Assembly (NCBI GenBank): GCA_020853975.1
Contig: JADYXW010000015.1
Location: forward strand, 1 to 64,000
DNA from: Phycisphaerales bacterium
GTDB lineage: Bacteria > Planctomycetota > Phycisphaerae > Phycisphaerales > UBA1924
DNA length: 64,000 nucleotides
Direction of reading: 5' to 3'
Shown: positions 44,080-52,659 of the stretch, in pieces
Layout of the letters: each line of letters starts with the position of its first letter
Numbering within the stretch: the first letter of the stretch is position 1
Program-made: the position numbers and the translations under genes
Notes under the pieces: generated by a model
Told to the model about the DNA's origin: nothing
What the model saw: only the letters and a program-made list of their open reading frames with translations
Databases searched by the model: none

Positions 44080-44429
44080 TGCACCGCCGGGGCGCCGACC
44101 CATCGATGATGTCGCCGGAGGATTTTCTGTGCGACTTCTGCATGCACCACTGGACGCCCGAGCGCCCGATGGTCGAGGGGCACCGGGGCAGCCTGATCTG
44201 CGGCCGGTGCCTCACCGTCGCCTATGCCGCGGTGCACGTGCTCGGGGCCGGCGAGCCCGCGCCGGAGGGGGAGACGTGCCTCTTGTGCCTCTCGCACAGG
44301 GACGGACCCCACTGGCGGAGCGCGGTGGTGGACGCCCGGCCCCTGGTGTGTGCCGATTGCCTGAACCAGGCGGCCCGCCAGCTCGAGAAGGACCGCGACA
44401 GTGATTGGAAGCGGCCCGTCGGGGACTAG
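44079..44429 (+). CDS. Small protein with two four-Cys zinc sites (ClpX-type zinc finger)
   Basis: 116 residues. FLCDFC (Cys18, 21) and LICGRC (Cys41, 44) form one site; TCLLC (Cys67, 70) and VCADC (Cys91, 94) the second. The C-x2-C...C-x2-C spacing resembles the N-terminal zinc finger of ClpX, which dimerises and binds adaptors. Its ATG overlaps the ABC exporter's TGA, indicating translational coupling. A regulatory or adaptor role is only a guess. Confidence 0.75.
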   Translation: MHRRGADPSMMSPEDFLCDFCMHHWTPERPMVEGHRGSLICGRCLTVAYAAVHVLGAGEPAPEGETCLLCLSHRDGPHWRSAVVDARPLVCADCLNQAARQLEKDRDSDWKRPVGD

Positions 44430-44947
44430 CTCGCCGCGAACCACGCGAGCAATGCTCGCCATTCGGCGTAGCGATATGGAATCGCCCGCCTCTCGTGCAG
44501 CCTGCGGAGTTGGTCGACCACACGCTCGCTGAGCGCCTGCTGCCAGCCCTCGTTCTCCTGATCGCAGAAGTAGACCCGGCAGCCAGAGGGCTTGATGGTG
44601 TGAATCGAGCACTGCTCGCGGACCAGGAAGGGGCAATCCCCCCGATCAACAGCGCCCGCGACACTCTCGGGCGAGAGTGATCGGCCAGGCCTGAGCCGGC
44701 TCACGGCGTAGGCGGCCTCGAGCCCTGTCGTGTAGAGCAGGTGGCCGTGGTCACGAAAGTGGCAGCATCTTCCCGAGCTGACGCAGACGGGCTGGTGGGC
44801 CGCGACCTGATCCGCGACGATCTGGTAGATGGCCTCGATCTCCGCCGCAACCTCGTGTGTGTTCGCGGCCCGGAGCCACGCATCGACGAGCGAGCGCGTG
44901 TCGTCCTGTTGCTCGGCACGGGGGAGGAGGTCAGACATCAACTTCAT
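44426..44947 (-). CDS. YkgJ-family cysteine-cluster protein
   Basis: 173 residues. CVSSGRCCHF (Cys55, 61, 62), then DCPFLVREQCSIHTIKPSGCRVYFC (Cys105, 113, 123, 128 in two parts) is the Zn/Fe-binding cluster pattern of the YkgJ family (Fe-S or zinc cluster, function unknown). The C-terminal helix is rich in Arg/Trp. It overlaps the second YkgJ gene by 17 nt and ends with the converging zinc-finger gene's stop overlapping. Confidence 0.85.
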   Translation of the reverse strand: MKLMSDLLPRAEQQDDTRSLVDAWLRAANTHEVAAEIEAIYQIVADQVAAHQPVCVSSGRCCHFRDHGHLLYTTGLEAAYAVSRLRPGRSLSPESVAGAVDRGDCPFLVREQCSIHTIKPSGCRVYFCDQENEGWQQALSERVVDQLRRLHERRAIPYRYAEWRALLAWFAAS

Positions 44948-45395
44948 CCCTCAGCACCCGCACCTGTTGCAGCGGGACGGGGGGCCCCTTGCCCATGCCC
45001 GGGCACACCGCCTTGGCGCGTCGCCACGAGTCCTCGCTGGCGAGGATGCTGGGCCAGAATGGCCACGTGCGGCACTGGGCGGGGCGGGCCTGATACGCCC
45101 GGCAGAGCGCGCGGCCCGGGCTGCTCGTGCGGTCCAGGAACACGCAGTCGTGCCCACGGGCGGTCTGCACGTCGCGGAGCGAGCGGCCCCGCGAGGTGAG
45201 GTGCGTGTACCGAAACACGAACTCTCCGCTCTCAACGCCGATCGCGGCCGCCATCGCGTCGATTTCCGCCTCGCTGACGACGACGTATCCCTCGGGCCCG
45301 GAGCAGCACGACCCGCACATCGTGCAGCGGAACCGCATCTGGTCCGCTCCGGCGGGGGTCTCCCACCACTCCTGCGCGGGGCCGCGGGTGGTCAC
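44931..45395 (-). CDS. YkgJ-family cysteine-cluster protein
   Basis: 154 residues from a GTG overlapping the cyclodeaminase stop (GTGA). FRCTMCGSCCSGPEG (Cys24, 27, 30, 31), HDCVFLD, ALCRAYQARPAQCRTWPFWP and VCPGMGKG complete the metal-cluster set. A second, diverged member of the same family follows immediately (44426-44947). The arrangement suggests that the two clusters act together. Confidence 0.87.
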   Translation of the reverse strand: MTTRGPAQEWWETPAGADQMRFRCTMCGSCCSGPEGYVVVSEAEIDAMAAAIGVESGEFVFRYTHLTSRGRSLRDVQTARGHDCVFLDRTSSPGRALCRAYQARPAQCRTWPFWPSILASEDSWRRAKAVCPGMGKGPPVPLQQVRVLRDEVDV

Positions 45396-46003
45396 GGGGC
45401 GGCCTCACAGAGCGAGAGAACGTGCGCACACCGCTTCGCGGATTCCGTGAGCAGGCCACGGGCCTGGGCGAGCGCGGCGGCTCCCCGTTCGCCCGCGCCG
45501 TCCGCATTGACCGCGATGTTCCACCACGACGCGCGGGCTGATGCGTCCGCGAGGATCGCCGCGATGGCGAGGTCGCTCCGCAGGTGCCTATTGGTGCTGC
45601 CCGCAAGCCTTTCAAAGAGGCGCAGCAGATCGACGCACACAGCGACAACGGCGAGGGGAACCTGCACACTCGCGGCGATCGCCCCCGGGAGAACCTCTCG
45701 CCTTGGGTCGTCCTGGGGCAGGCGCGAGAGTTCGTTGACCAGGCCATAGGCCTGCGCGTCTTCCTCCGCGAGCCTCACCATGAGTCCGCCCGTGTTGATG
45801 AGCACACGGTCGGCGTCCGAGAGTGCCTGCTCGTGCTGGGCGAAGGCCTTCTTGCCACGCGTGTACGAGACGACCATGCGGGCCAGCGCCGCCCCCAGCG
45901 CTCCGATAACGGAGGCAACAGCACCGCCCCCGGGGGTGGGGGATTTGTCGCCGACCTTTTGCAGAAAGTCGTCGATGGTGAGCCGCGAAAAGCCGTCGGG
46001 CAT
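45392..46003 (-). CDS. FTCD_C-type cyclodeaminase/cyclohydrolase family protein
   Basis: 203 residues. LTIDDFLQKVGDKSPTPGGGAVASVIGALGAALARMV is split over the typical start and PTPGGGSVAA-type loop of the formiminotransferase-cyclodeaminase C-terminal domain, and the four-helix bundle continues to the end. Bacterial stand-alone members act as formimidoyl-THF cyclodeaminase or methenyl-THF cyclohydrolase. No formiminotransferase or histidine-degradation gene is nearby. GGAGG precedes the ATG; the frame upstream of 46003 is not coding. Confidence 0.88.
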   Translation of the reverse strand: MPDGFSRLTIDDFLQKVGDKSPTPGGGAVASVIGALGAALARMVVSYTRGKKAFAQHEQALSDADRVLINTGGLMVRLAEEDAQAYGLVNELSRLPQDDPRREVLPGAIAASVQVPLAVVAVCVDLLRLFERLAGSTNRHLRSDLAIAAILADASARASWWNIAVNADGAGERGAAALAQARGLLTESAKRCAHVLSLCEAAP

Positions 46004-46048
46004 GCCGGTTTCCTCCGGGGCGTAGACTGGCAACTCTACGCCCAGGCC

Positions 46049-47476
46049 ATGCCCACCCTCACGGTGCGATCTCCGCTCCCCGTCACACGCGAAGAGGCGT
46101 TCGCGTGGCACACGCGGCCCGGCGCCTTCGAGCGTCTTGCGCCGCCCTGGACGCGCCTGCGGATCGTCGACGCGGGAGCGGGCGTGGCGGAGGGGTCGAG
46201 GGTGGTCTTTGATGCCCACCGCGGACCATTGAAGGTCCGTTGGGTCGCGCACCACTTCGATGTGAGGCCGGGGGTCGGGTTTTCAGACTCGCAGGTGCGC
46301 GGGCCGATGCGCCGGTGGGTGCACGAGCACGCCGTGGAGGGCGACGGTCCGGAGTGCCGGCTGGTAGATACGGTGCGGTTCCAGCCACCACTGGGTTGGG
46401 TTGGCGGTCTGGTCGCGGGGTGCGCTCTGCGGCTGGAGCTCGAACGCGTCTTCAGATTCAGGCACGCCCGGCTGCGCGCGGACCTTCGGCGGCTCGCAAC
46501 CTTTGACGCGCTCCGAAGAAGCGCGAAGCCGCTGCGGGTCGCCATCTCCGGCGCCTCCGGGTTTCTGGGTGCGACGCTGCACACGGTGCTGTCCACGGGC
46601 GGGCACTCGGTGATCCGGCTGGTGCGACACAGGTCCGAACACCCGGATGAAGTCTTGATCGCGCCGGGCGCCGGTTCGAGGGGCGGGCAGGTCGATCTGG
46701 AGCCGCTCGAAGGGCTGGATGTGGTGGTGCACCTGGCGGGAGAGCCGGTGTCGGGCGGGCGGTGGACGAAGGCGCGGATGTCGCGGGTGAGGGAGAGTCG
46801 CGTGGAGAGCACGCGGCTGCTTGCGCTGGCTGTGTCCCAGCTCAGACGGCCGCCGGGGGCGTTTGTCGTGGCGTCGGGGGTGGGTTATTACGGCGATCGC
46901 GGGGACGAACTGCTTGCGGAGGACGCGGGCGTGGGGAGCGGGTTTTTCGCGGAGCTCACGCGCGATTGGGAAGCCGCGGCGGAGCCCGCGAGACAGGCCG
47001 GCGTGCGAACCACGAATCTGCGCTTTGGTGCGGTCCTCGGTGCTGCGGGCGGGGTGCTTGGGATGCTGCGACCCTGGCACTCGCTGGGGCTCGGACTGAT
47101 CGCGGGCCCGGGAACGCAGTGGTGGTCGTGGATCGGGCTGGACGATGCGATCTCGGCGCTCATGCACGCGATGGCGGACGAGACTCTGTCCGGCCCGGTA
47201 AACGTCGTGGCTCCCCAGGCCGTGACCGCGCAGGAGTGCTCCGCGGTGCTGGCTCGCGTGCTCGACAAACCCCTGCTCGGCCGCGCCCCCGCGTGGCTCA
47301 TCCGCTTGGCGGCGGGCGGTGCCGCGGACTGGGCCCTCTCGAGCGTTCGCACGGCTCCGGCGGCCCTGCGGGCACGCGGGTTTGAGTGGGCGACTCCAAC
47401 CCTGGATGCGGCGGTCCGCTGGGAGCTTGGCCTGAGCGCGGACGCGGACAGCACGAGCGTGGCCTGGGCCCGTTGA
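46049..47476 (+). CDS. SRPBCC domain fused to TIGR01777-type NAD(P)-binding epimerase-like protein
   Basis: 475 residues. Residues 1-155 are an SRPBCC (START-like) domain (SPLPVTREEAFAWHTRPGAFERLAPPW; GPMRRWVHEHAVE), then a YfcH/TIGR01777 short-chain epimerase-type fold: VAISGASGFLGATL (NAD(P)-binding Gly-rich loop), VVHLAGEPVSGGRWT, RVRESRVESTRLL, VVASGVGYYGDRGDE and WWSWIGLDDAISAL. Function of this widespread family is not settled. The fusion is found in other bacteria too. TAGACT stands 20 nt before the ATG and may be its promoter. Confidence 0.9.
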   Translation: MPTLTVRSPLPVTREEAFAWHTRPGAFERLAPPWTRLRIVDAGAGVAEGSRVVFDAHRGPLKVRWVAHHFDVRPGVGFSDSQVRGPMRRWVHEHAVEGDGPECRLVDTVRFQPPLGWVGGLVAGCALRLELERVFRFRHARLRADLRRLATFDALRRSAKPLRVAISGASGFLGATLHTVLSTGGHSVIRLVRHRSEHPDEVLIAPGAGSRGGQVDLEPLEGLDVVVHLAGEPVSGGRWTKARMSRVRESRVESTRLLALAVSQLRRPPGAFVVASGVGYYGDRGDELLAEDAGVGSGFFAELTRDWEAAAEPARQAGVRTTNLRFGAVLGAAGGVLGMLRPWHSLGLGLIAGPGTQWWSWIGLDDAISALMHAMADETLSGPVNVVAPQAVTAQECSAVLARVLDKPLLGRAPAWLIRLAAGGAADWALSSVRTAPAALRARGFEWATPTLDAAVRWELGLSADADSTSVAWAR

Positions 47477-47530
47477 GGAGGGCCGCTCTCATGCGCGGGG
47501 TGTGCCCTCCAGATTCCCGGCTTCCTGACG

Positions 47531-47559
47531 TTGACAAGGTGTGGACGGCCCGGTACGTT
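47531..47559 (+). promoter_or_regulatory. Sigma70-type promoter of dnaA
   Basis: TTGACA (47531-47536), 17-nt spacer, TACGTT (47554-47559). About 95 nt of leader precede the dnaA ATG. Confidence 0.55.
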
Positions 47560-47660
47560 CCACCCCGCCGGGCGCTGCGATGCCCGTGCCGGGTGGTCGG
47601 GTGTGTGTCCGGGTGGAGAGAGTCTGACACGGGGCGCGGGCCCCTACAGCGGTGGGTTCA

Positions 47661-49088
47661 ATGATCGACCCTGATCGCCAGATCTGGGACGCAATGCTCG
47701 GCTATCTCCGGGCGAATCACCCGGCGGTGTGCAGGCAGTGGTTCGAAGAGCTCGCACCGCTGGGCATCGCGGGCGGCGCCATGCAACTGCGCACCCTCTC
47801 GGACCTCCATCGCGACTATCTCAAGAGGCAGTGCGGGGACGTCTTCAACGACGCGGCCCGCACCGTCTCGGGCCGGTTGCTTTCCGTTCGGTTTCTAGGG
47901 CCGGATGACCAGGCCACGCCCGCGTCGCCTCCCGCGCCGAGCAGGCGCGCCCCCGAGCCTCCGCGCGTGGTGTCACAGGTGGAGCCCAAGCCGCCCGAGC
48001 CCGAGCGCCCCGCACGCGTGGTTATCAGCCACTCCGACCACTCACGGTATGAATCGCTCGTCATCAATCCCGACTACGCGTTCGAGAACTTCGTGGTTGG
48101 GCCTGGGAACCGGCTCGCGCATGCCGCGGCCCAGGCGGTGAGCGCCAACCCGGGGCGCGCGTACAACCCGTTCTTTGTGCACGGCGGGGTCGGGCTGGGC
48201 AAGACCCACCTGCTCCAGGCCATGTGCCTGCGCATCGTGGAGAGCAACCCGCGAGCCTCCATTCATTACACCTCGTGCGAGGGGTTCGTCACGCACTACT
48301 TCGAGAGTGTGCAGTCGGGCGAGCTCTCCGAGTTCCGGCACCGCTTCCGCGACGTGGATGTGCTGGTGATCGACGACATCCACTTCCTGGCGAAGCGCGA
48401 CCGCTCCCAGGAAGAGTTCTTCCACACATTCAACAGCCTGTTCCAGTCGAACAAGCAGATCATTCTGTCGTCGGACGCGCCGCCCGAGGACATCCCCGAC
48501 CTGGAGGAGCGCCTCGTCAGCCGCTTCAAGTGGGGGCTGGTCGCGAAGGTGGAGGCGCCGGACTATGAGACGCGCATCCAGATCCTGAAGACCAAGGCCA
48601 GGCTGCGCGGGCTCCAGATGCCCGACGACGTCGCGGAGTACATCGCGGAGCGCCTTGCCAGCAACATCCGCGAGCTGGAGGGCGCGGTCGTCAAGCTGCA
48701 GATCCACTCGACCGTGGAGAAGCGCCCCATCGACCTCTCGCTCGCGAAGACGGCGCTGGGCGACGAGCCCCGCCAGCCCGCGGGCGAGCCCACCATCCAG
48801 TGCATCATCGACGTGGTGACCGACTACTACGCGATCCGCCTCGCGGACCTGCAGAGCAAGCACCGCCAGCGCAGCATCGCGCTCCCGAGGCAGGTGTGCA
48901 TGTTCCTCGCGCGGCGCTGCACGCGCCACAGCCTCGAAGAAATCGGCGGGTTCTTTGGCGGGCGCGACCACACCACGGTCATGCACGCGATCCGGTCGGT
49001 CGAGGTGCGCTGCAAGGACGCGCCCGAGTTTGATTCGACCATCCGCTCGCTCGAGGATCGAATCCGCTCGGCGCGGGGTAATGCCTGA
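47661..49088 (+). CDS. dnaA: Chromosomal replication initiator DnaA
   Basis: 475 residues. A short domain I (1-75) and Pro-rich linker are followed by the AAA+ domain: Walker A GGVGLGKT (175-182), Walker B VLVIDDIHF (235-243), arginine-finger region LVSRFKWGL. Domain IV carries the DNA-binding signature LEEIGGFFGGRDHTTVMHA (residues 425-443). It unwinds the origin by binding DnaA boxes. In-frame GTG 47652 is an alternative start; ATG 47661 is preferred. The next gene is not dnaN, so the usual dnaA-dnaN-recF order is not kept here. Confidence 0.97.
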   Translation: MIDPDRQIWDAMLGYLRANHPAVCRQWFEELAPLGIAGGAMQLRTLSDLHRDYLKRQCGDVFNDAARTVSGRLLSVRFLGPDDQATPASPPAPSRRAPEPPRVVSQVEPKPPEPERPARVVISHSDHSRYESLVINPDYAFENFVVGPGNRLAHAAAQAVSANPGRAYNPFFVHGGVGLGKTHLLQAMCLRIVESNPRASIHYTSCEGFVTHYFESVQSGELSEFRHRFRDVDVLVIDDIHFLAKRDRSQEEFFHTFNSLFQSNKQIILSSDAPPEDIPDLEERLVSRFKWGLVAKVEAPDYETRIQILKTKARLRGLQMPDDVAEYIAERLASNIRELEGAVVKLQIHSTVEKRPIDLSLAKTALGDEPRQPAGEPTIQCIIDVVTDYYAIRLADLQSKHRQRSIALPRQVCMFLARRCTRHSLEEIGGFFGGRDHTTVMHAIRSVEVRCKDAPEFDSTIRSLEDRIRSARGNA

Positions 49089-49480
49089 CCCCAATCGATT
49101 GGGGTGTGCCGCGGCCTTCCCCCACCGCTGGAACTGACAGCCGTGGTGTGAGCGGACTGTGGGTTTCGTGGCTGTTTCGCGCCGTTGCGGATGGCCCGCG
49201 GGACTCGGCCGGGGGGGTGGGGGGCGCTCCCAACGATGCAGGTGAACCCAGCCGCGCGCACGCACGCGCCAAGCGCCAGTTTGTTTCGGGGGAATAACGA
49301 CACAACCGCTTGTTTCACAGGGTCTTGCGAGTGGCTTCCCCGGTTCCCCACAATGCGCCAGGGCTAATTACTGCTACGACGAATCTTCTATCTCATAGTT
49401 CATACCAAGGCCACCATCGCGGGCCTTGTCTGGCGGGCCCGGCGGTCCTTGAGCAAGGTGAGCCTCCCGATGTGGAAAAA
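49089..49480 (+). other. 392-bp intergenic region, candidate replication origin
   Basis: No convincing gene. DnaA-box-like sites: TGTTTCACA (49311-49319), TTCCCCACA (49344-49352) and, on the minus strand, TTTTCCACA (49471-49479), the last fitting TTWTNCACA exactly. At 49364-49406 lies a conspicuous AT-rich patch (about 64 percent A+T by hand count of 42 bases) in otherwise very GC-rich DNA, a possible unwinding element. Position next to dnaA supports an origin; the box number is low. Confidence 0.4.
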
Positions 49481-50314
49481 TCACTTCTGGCAGGCCGGGC
49501 ACCACACAGTCGCCCGCTGCGCCAGGAGCCCGCCGGCGAGGGTCGCCCCACAGGAGGGGCACGGCATGCCCGCCCTGCCGTAGACGCTGTGCCGGGCCTG
49601 ATAAAGGCCGGGATTGCCCTCCCCGTCTCGGTAGTCTCGGAGGGTCGAGCCGCCGGCGAGCACCGCCTCCGCCAGGACCGCCCGGATGGCGTGCGCGAGG
49701 CGGTTCCAAGTTGCAGCCGAAAGGGAGCGGCAGGTTGTGTGCGGCAGCAGCCGGGCGAGAAAGAGGGCCTCGTCAGCGTAGATGTTTCCAACGCCCGCGA
49801 GCGCGTGCTGATCGAGCAGCGCGGCCTTGATGGGGCGGCGTGATCGGGCAAGTGCCTGGTGCAGGTGGCTGCCCGAGATGGTGAGCGCGTCGGGCCCGAG
49901 AGCCGCCCACTGGGTCGCAAGGGACTCCTCGCGCAGCGAGGTCAGCCCGCCGAAGCGTCGCGGGTCGACGAACCAGAAGAAGCCGCGGCCGCTTTCGAGC
50001 GTCCATACGCAATGCACATGGGTCAAGGAACCGCGCGCCAAGGGCTCGGACGACCAGCGCAGCGAGCCGGTCATTCCGAGTTGGACGATACAGGTGCGGC
50101 CGTCGTGCGTGACGATGGCGAGCTGCTTGCCATGACGACGGAGATTCACGACTCGTCCCCCGGCTAGGAGCAGGGCCTCGCGCGGGGCGCCGGGCTGGCC
50201 GGGCGGCTGGGTCAGCACGTCGCGCCGCCGCAGCCGGGCAGACTCGACGACCGCTCCCACGAGCCTGGGCTCGAGGGTCCTCCGCACGCACTCAACCTCC
50301 GGGAGTTCGGGCAT
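49481..50314 (-). CDS. mutM: Formamidopyrimidine-DNA glycosylase (Fpg/MutM)
   Basis: 277 residues. Pro-Glu-Leu-Pro-Glu at the N-terminus (catalytic Pro after Met removal, Glu3), RRHGKQLAI with the conserved Lys, GVGNIYADEALF (helix-two-turn-helix) and C-terminal zinc finger CPSCGATLAGG to CPACQ. It removes 8-oxoguanine and formamidopyrimidines and cuts the abasic site. The stop abuts the candidate origin region. It starts 5 nt after tadA ends, so it is likely co-transcribed with tatC and tadA. Confidence 0.96.
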   Translation of the reverse strand: MPELPEVECVRRTLEPRLVGAVVESARLRRRDVLTQPPGQPGAPREALLLAGGRVVNLRRHGKQLAIVTHDGRTCIVQLGMTGSLRWSSEPLARGSLTHVHCVWTLESGRGFFWFVDPRRFGGLTSLREESLATQWAALGPDALTISGSHLHQALARSRRPIKAALLDQHALAGVGNIYADEALFLARLLPHTTCRSLSAATWNRLAHAIRAVLAEAVLAGGSTLRDYRDGEGNPGLYQARHSVYGRAGMPCPSCGATLAGGLLAQRATVWCPACQK

Positions 50315-50318
50315 GGGG

Positions 50319-50864
50319 TCAGCCCTTTCCGTTGCGGTGGGTGCGCAGCGACGAAAAGAATGTCCGCAGCAGCGCCGACGAACGTGCCGCCATGATGCCT
50401 GTGATGGGCGTGACGCGATGGTTGAGTCTCGCATCTTCGGTGATCCGGTAGAGGCTGCCTGCGGCGCCGGCCTTGGGGTCCATAGCGCCAAAGACCAGCC
50501 GGCCGACCCGCGCGTTCACGATGAGGCCGGCGCACATGGCGCAGGGCTCGAGGGTGACGGCGAGGGAGCACTCGTTCAGGCGCCAGTCGTTGTTGTGGGC
50601 GCAGGCCCGGCGGATGGCGATGAGTTCGGCGTGGGCCGCGGGGTCGTGGTCGGCTTCGCGCCTGTTGAACCCCTCGCCCAGCACCTCGCCCGTGGTGGAG
50701 TGAAAGACCACGGCGCCGACAGGCACCTCACCCATGGCCGCCGCCTGTTCCGCGAGCGCGAGAGCGCGGGCCATCATGGCGTGATCGAAGGGCCCTGGCG
50801 CCTGGGGTTGGGCTGGGGGGGCCTCCCGGCGCGCGAGGGCGAGCCAGAGCAGCCGGCGGCTCAT
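50319..50864 (-). CDS. tadA: tRNA adenosine(34) deaminase TadA
   Basis: 181 residues. Zinc deaminase motifs HAELIAIR (His and catalytic Glu) and PCAMCAG (two Cys), with the TadA-specific ending NHRVTPITGIM. It converts the wobble adenosine of tRNA-Arg(ACG) to inosine. The N-terminal ~30 residues (MSRRLLWLALARREAPP) are extra relative to E. coli TadA. The ATG overlaps the tatC stop (ATGA). Confidence 0.93.
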   Translation of the reverse strand: MSRRLLWLALARREAPPAQPQAPGPFDHAMMARALALAEQAAAMGEVPVGAVVFHSTTGEVLGEGFNRREADHDPAAHAELIAIRRACAHNNDWRLNECSLAVTLEPCAMCAGLIVNARVGRLVFGAMDPKAGAAGSLYRITEDARLNHRVTPITGIMAARSSALLRTFFSSLRTHRNGKG

Positions 50865-51850
50865 CCCTCGCCCTCGGTCGCGTCGGGGTCGGTCGCGCCG
50901 CGGACGCGCGAGGCGGGGAAGACGCGGAGCAGCACGCCGCCAAGCTCGTAGAGGGCGATGAGCGGGAGCCACATGAGGACTAGAGAGGTGGGGTCCCCGG
51001 GCGAGATGAAGGCGGCGATGACCAGGCACCCCAGCACCGCGTGCCTGCGGAACTTGCTGAGGAAGGCGTTGTCGATGAGCCCCACCCAGCCCAGCAGAAG
51101 CACGACGACCGGCGCCTGGAAGATCGCGGCGAAGGCGATGGTGAGCGTGAAGAGCAGCGAGACGTACTTTTCGATGCTGAACTGCTGGAAGATCACCGTG
51201 TCCTTGCGGAGAGGCTGCGAGAGGATCGAGACGGCGCCCTCGTTCACCCCCGTGCACACGCGCCACTCGTGCAGGGACGAGTTGACCCAGGCCATGCCGG
51301 GCTTTAACGCCTCAACGGGTGGATCGCGGTCGAGTATGGTCACGGTGCTGAGCGAGACACCTTCCGCGAGCGGGGCGACCGCGGGCGGGGTGGCGCCGAT
51401 GTCCGCGCCGAAGCCCACCAACCACGTCAGCATGATGGGCAGGATGACGAGGTACAGAAAGCAGACGGACGCAGCGGTGAGCAGGGCGGAGAGTGGCAGC
51501 AGGAAATAGACGTACCGCCGCTCGTGCTTGTACAGGCCCGGGGCGACGAACCTCCAGAGCTGGTAGAGAACCCAGGGCGTGCCCACGATCACCGCGGCAA
51601 TCGTGGAGACCTTCAGGTACGCGCCGAGCACCTCGAGGGGCCCCAGCGCCGTGAGTGTGTCGGGCTGCCCGGCCTCGCGCAGCGCCTGCCTCGCGGGCTC
51701 GATGAGATAGGTCATCAGAGGTTTCCCGAACGCGAGCGCAATGCAGAAGACGGGCACCAGGCCCGCGAGGGCCCAGAGCACGCGCCGGCGGAGTTCCTCG
51801 AGATGATCTCCGAGCGGCATGTGCGTCGATTCGGTGTTTCTTAGGGGCAT
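50861..51850 (-). CDS. tatC: Twin-arginine translocase subunit TatC with enlarged periplasmic loop
   Basis: 329 residues against about 250 usual. The cytoplasmic N-terminus HMPLGDHLEELRRRVLWAL and the motif APGLYKHERRYVYFLLPLSALL are diagnostic. Six helices are visible; between the third and fourth lies an extra region of roughly 60-70 residues (about 155-225, SLSTVTILDRDPPVEALKPG) on the periplasmic side. TatC recognises RR signal peptides and exports folded proteins. No tatA/tatB in the window. A TATGCT lies 20 nt before the ATG. Confidence 0.95.
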   Translation of the reverse strand: MPLRNTESTHMPLGDHLEELRRRVLWALAGLVPVFCIALAFGKPLMTYLIEPARQALREAGQPDTLTALGPLEVLGAYLKVSTIAAVIVGTPWVLYQLWRFVAPGLYKHERRYVYFLLPLSALLTAASVCFLYLVILPIMLTWLVGFGADIGATPPAVAPLAEGVSLSTVTILDRDPPVEALKPGMAWVNSSLHEWRVCTGVNEGAVSILSQPLRKDTVIFQQFSIEKYVSLLFTLTIAFAAIFQAPVVVLLLGWVGLIDNAFLSKFRRHAVLGCLVIAAFISPGDPTSLVLMWLPLIALYELGGVLLRVFPASRVRGATDPDATEGEG

Positions 51851-51899
51851 AGAGGATGCTCTGGGCGAACAGCATAGAACCCCAGGGGCGTATTCCGAA

Positions 51900-52607
51900 A
51901 TGAGAGACGGGGATTCTCCCGTTGGCGACGGAAACCGGGGGGCGGAGCATCCGGGATGGGTGACGGAGACAGGCGTGCGTCAAGATGGCGGCACAACCGA
52001 GGGCTCCGGTGATTGCTCGCAGCCCGCGGGGCCGTGGTCGCTTGATCAGGCCGCGTCCGAGCTTGAAACACGCGGTGCCGTTGCGGGCGATCAGGAAGCA
52101 CTCAAGGAACTCTGGAGACGCCACAGGCGATGGGTGGCGGCGATCCTTCTCGCGCACAAGCCCCGCTGGGTGGACCTGGACGACCTGCTCCAGGAGGTTG
52201 CGGTCGCGGTGGTTCGCAAGATCGGCGAGCTGCGAGATCCCAAGTCGGTGAGGCCATGGCTGCGGACCGTCGCGATCAACGCCGCGCACGCGGCGGGCCG
52301 GAGCGGGGCGAGGCGGTCCCGCGACGTATCACTGGCGGGCGAGGATCATAGTGACAGCGTCCGGCCCCGGGGCCTGAGCACCGTGCCGACCGGGCTGGAC
52401 GAAGGCCGACGGCTGATGGAGCTGGCGGCGCAGCTTCCGGATGGCTATCGCGAGCCGCTGCTGCTGAAGGCGGTGCAGAACCTGAGTTATCGGGAGATCG
52501 GAAACATCCTGATGCTTCCCGAGACGACGATCGAGACGCGCATCGCCCGGGGCCGGCGGATGCTCCGAGAACTGGCGCAGCAGGCCCACGTGGAAGCGGC
52601 GGAATGA
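51900..52607 (+). CDS. ECF-type RNA polymerase sigma factor
   Basis: About 235 residues from ATG 51900 (ATG 51819 and GTG 51960 are alternatives). Region 2 (WRRHRRWVAAILLAHKPRWVDLDDLLQEVAVAVV) is the -10 and core-binding part; region 4 (LPDGYREPLLLKAVQNLSYREIGNIL followed by ETTIETRIARGRRMLRE) is the -35 helix-turn-helix. The N-terminal extension of about 50 residues is probably disordered. Followed 52 nt later by a membrane anti-sigma-like gene. It is divergent from tatC. Confidence 0.9.
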   Translation: MRDGDSPVGDGNRGAEHPGWVTETGVRQDGGTTEGSGDCSQPAGPWSLDQAASELETRGAVAGDQEALKELWRRHRRWVAAILLAHKPRWVDLDDLLQEVAVAVVRKIGELRDPKSVRPWLRTVAINAAHAAGRSGARRSRDVSLAGEDHSDSVRPRGLSTVPTGLDEGRRLMELAAQLPDGYREPLLLKAVQNLSYREIGNILMLPETTIETRIARGRRMLRELAQQAHVEAAE

Positions 52608-52659
52608 TGACGGGACCGCCGACGCGGCGCATCAGGGTGAGTGGAAAGGAAGCGTACCT

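Noticed and set aside
49374..49709. 111-codon minus-strand frame running through the intergenic region after dnaA
   Set aside because: It is an out-of-frame reading of mutM that spills into the AT-rich patch; no similarity and no start signal.
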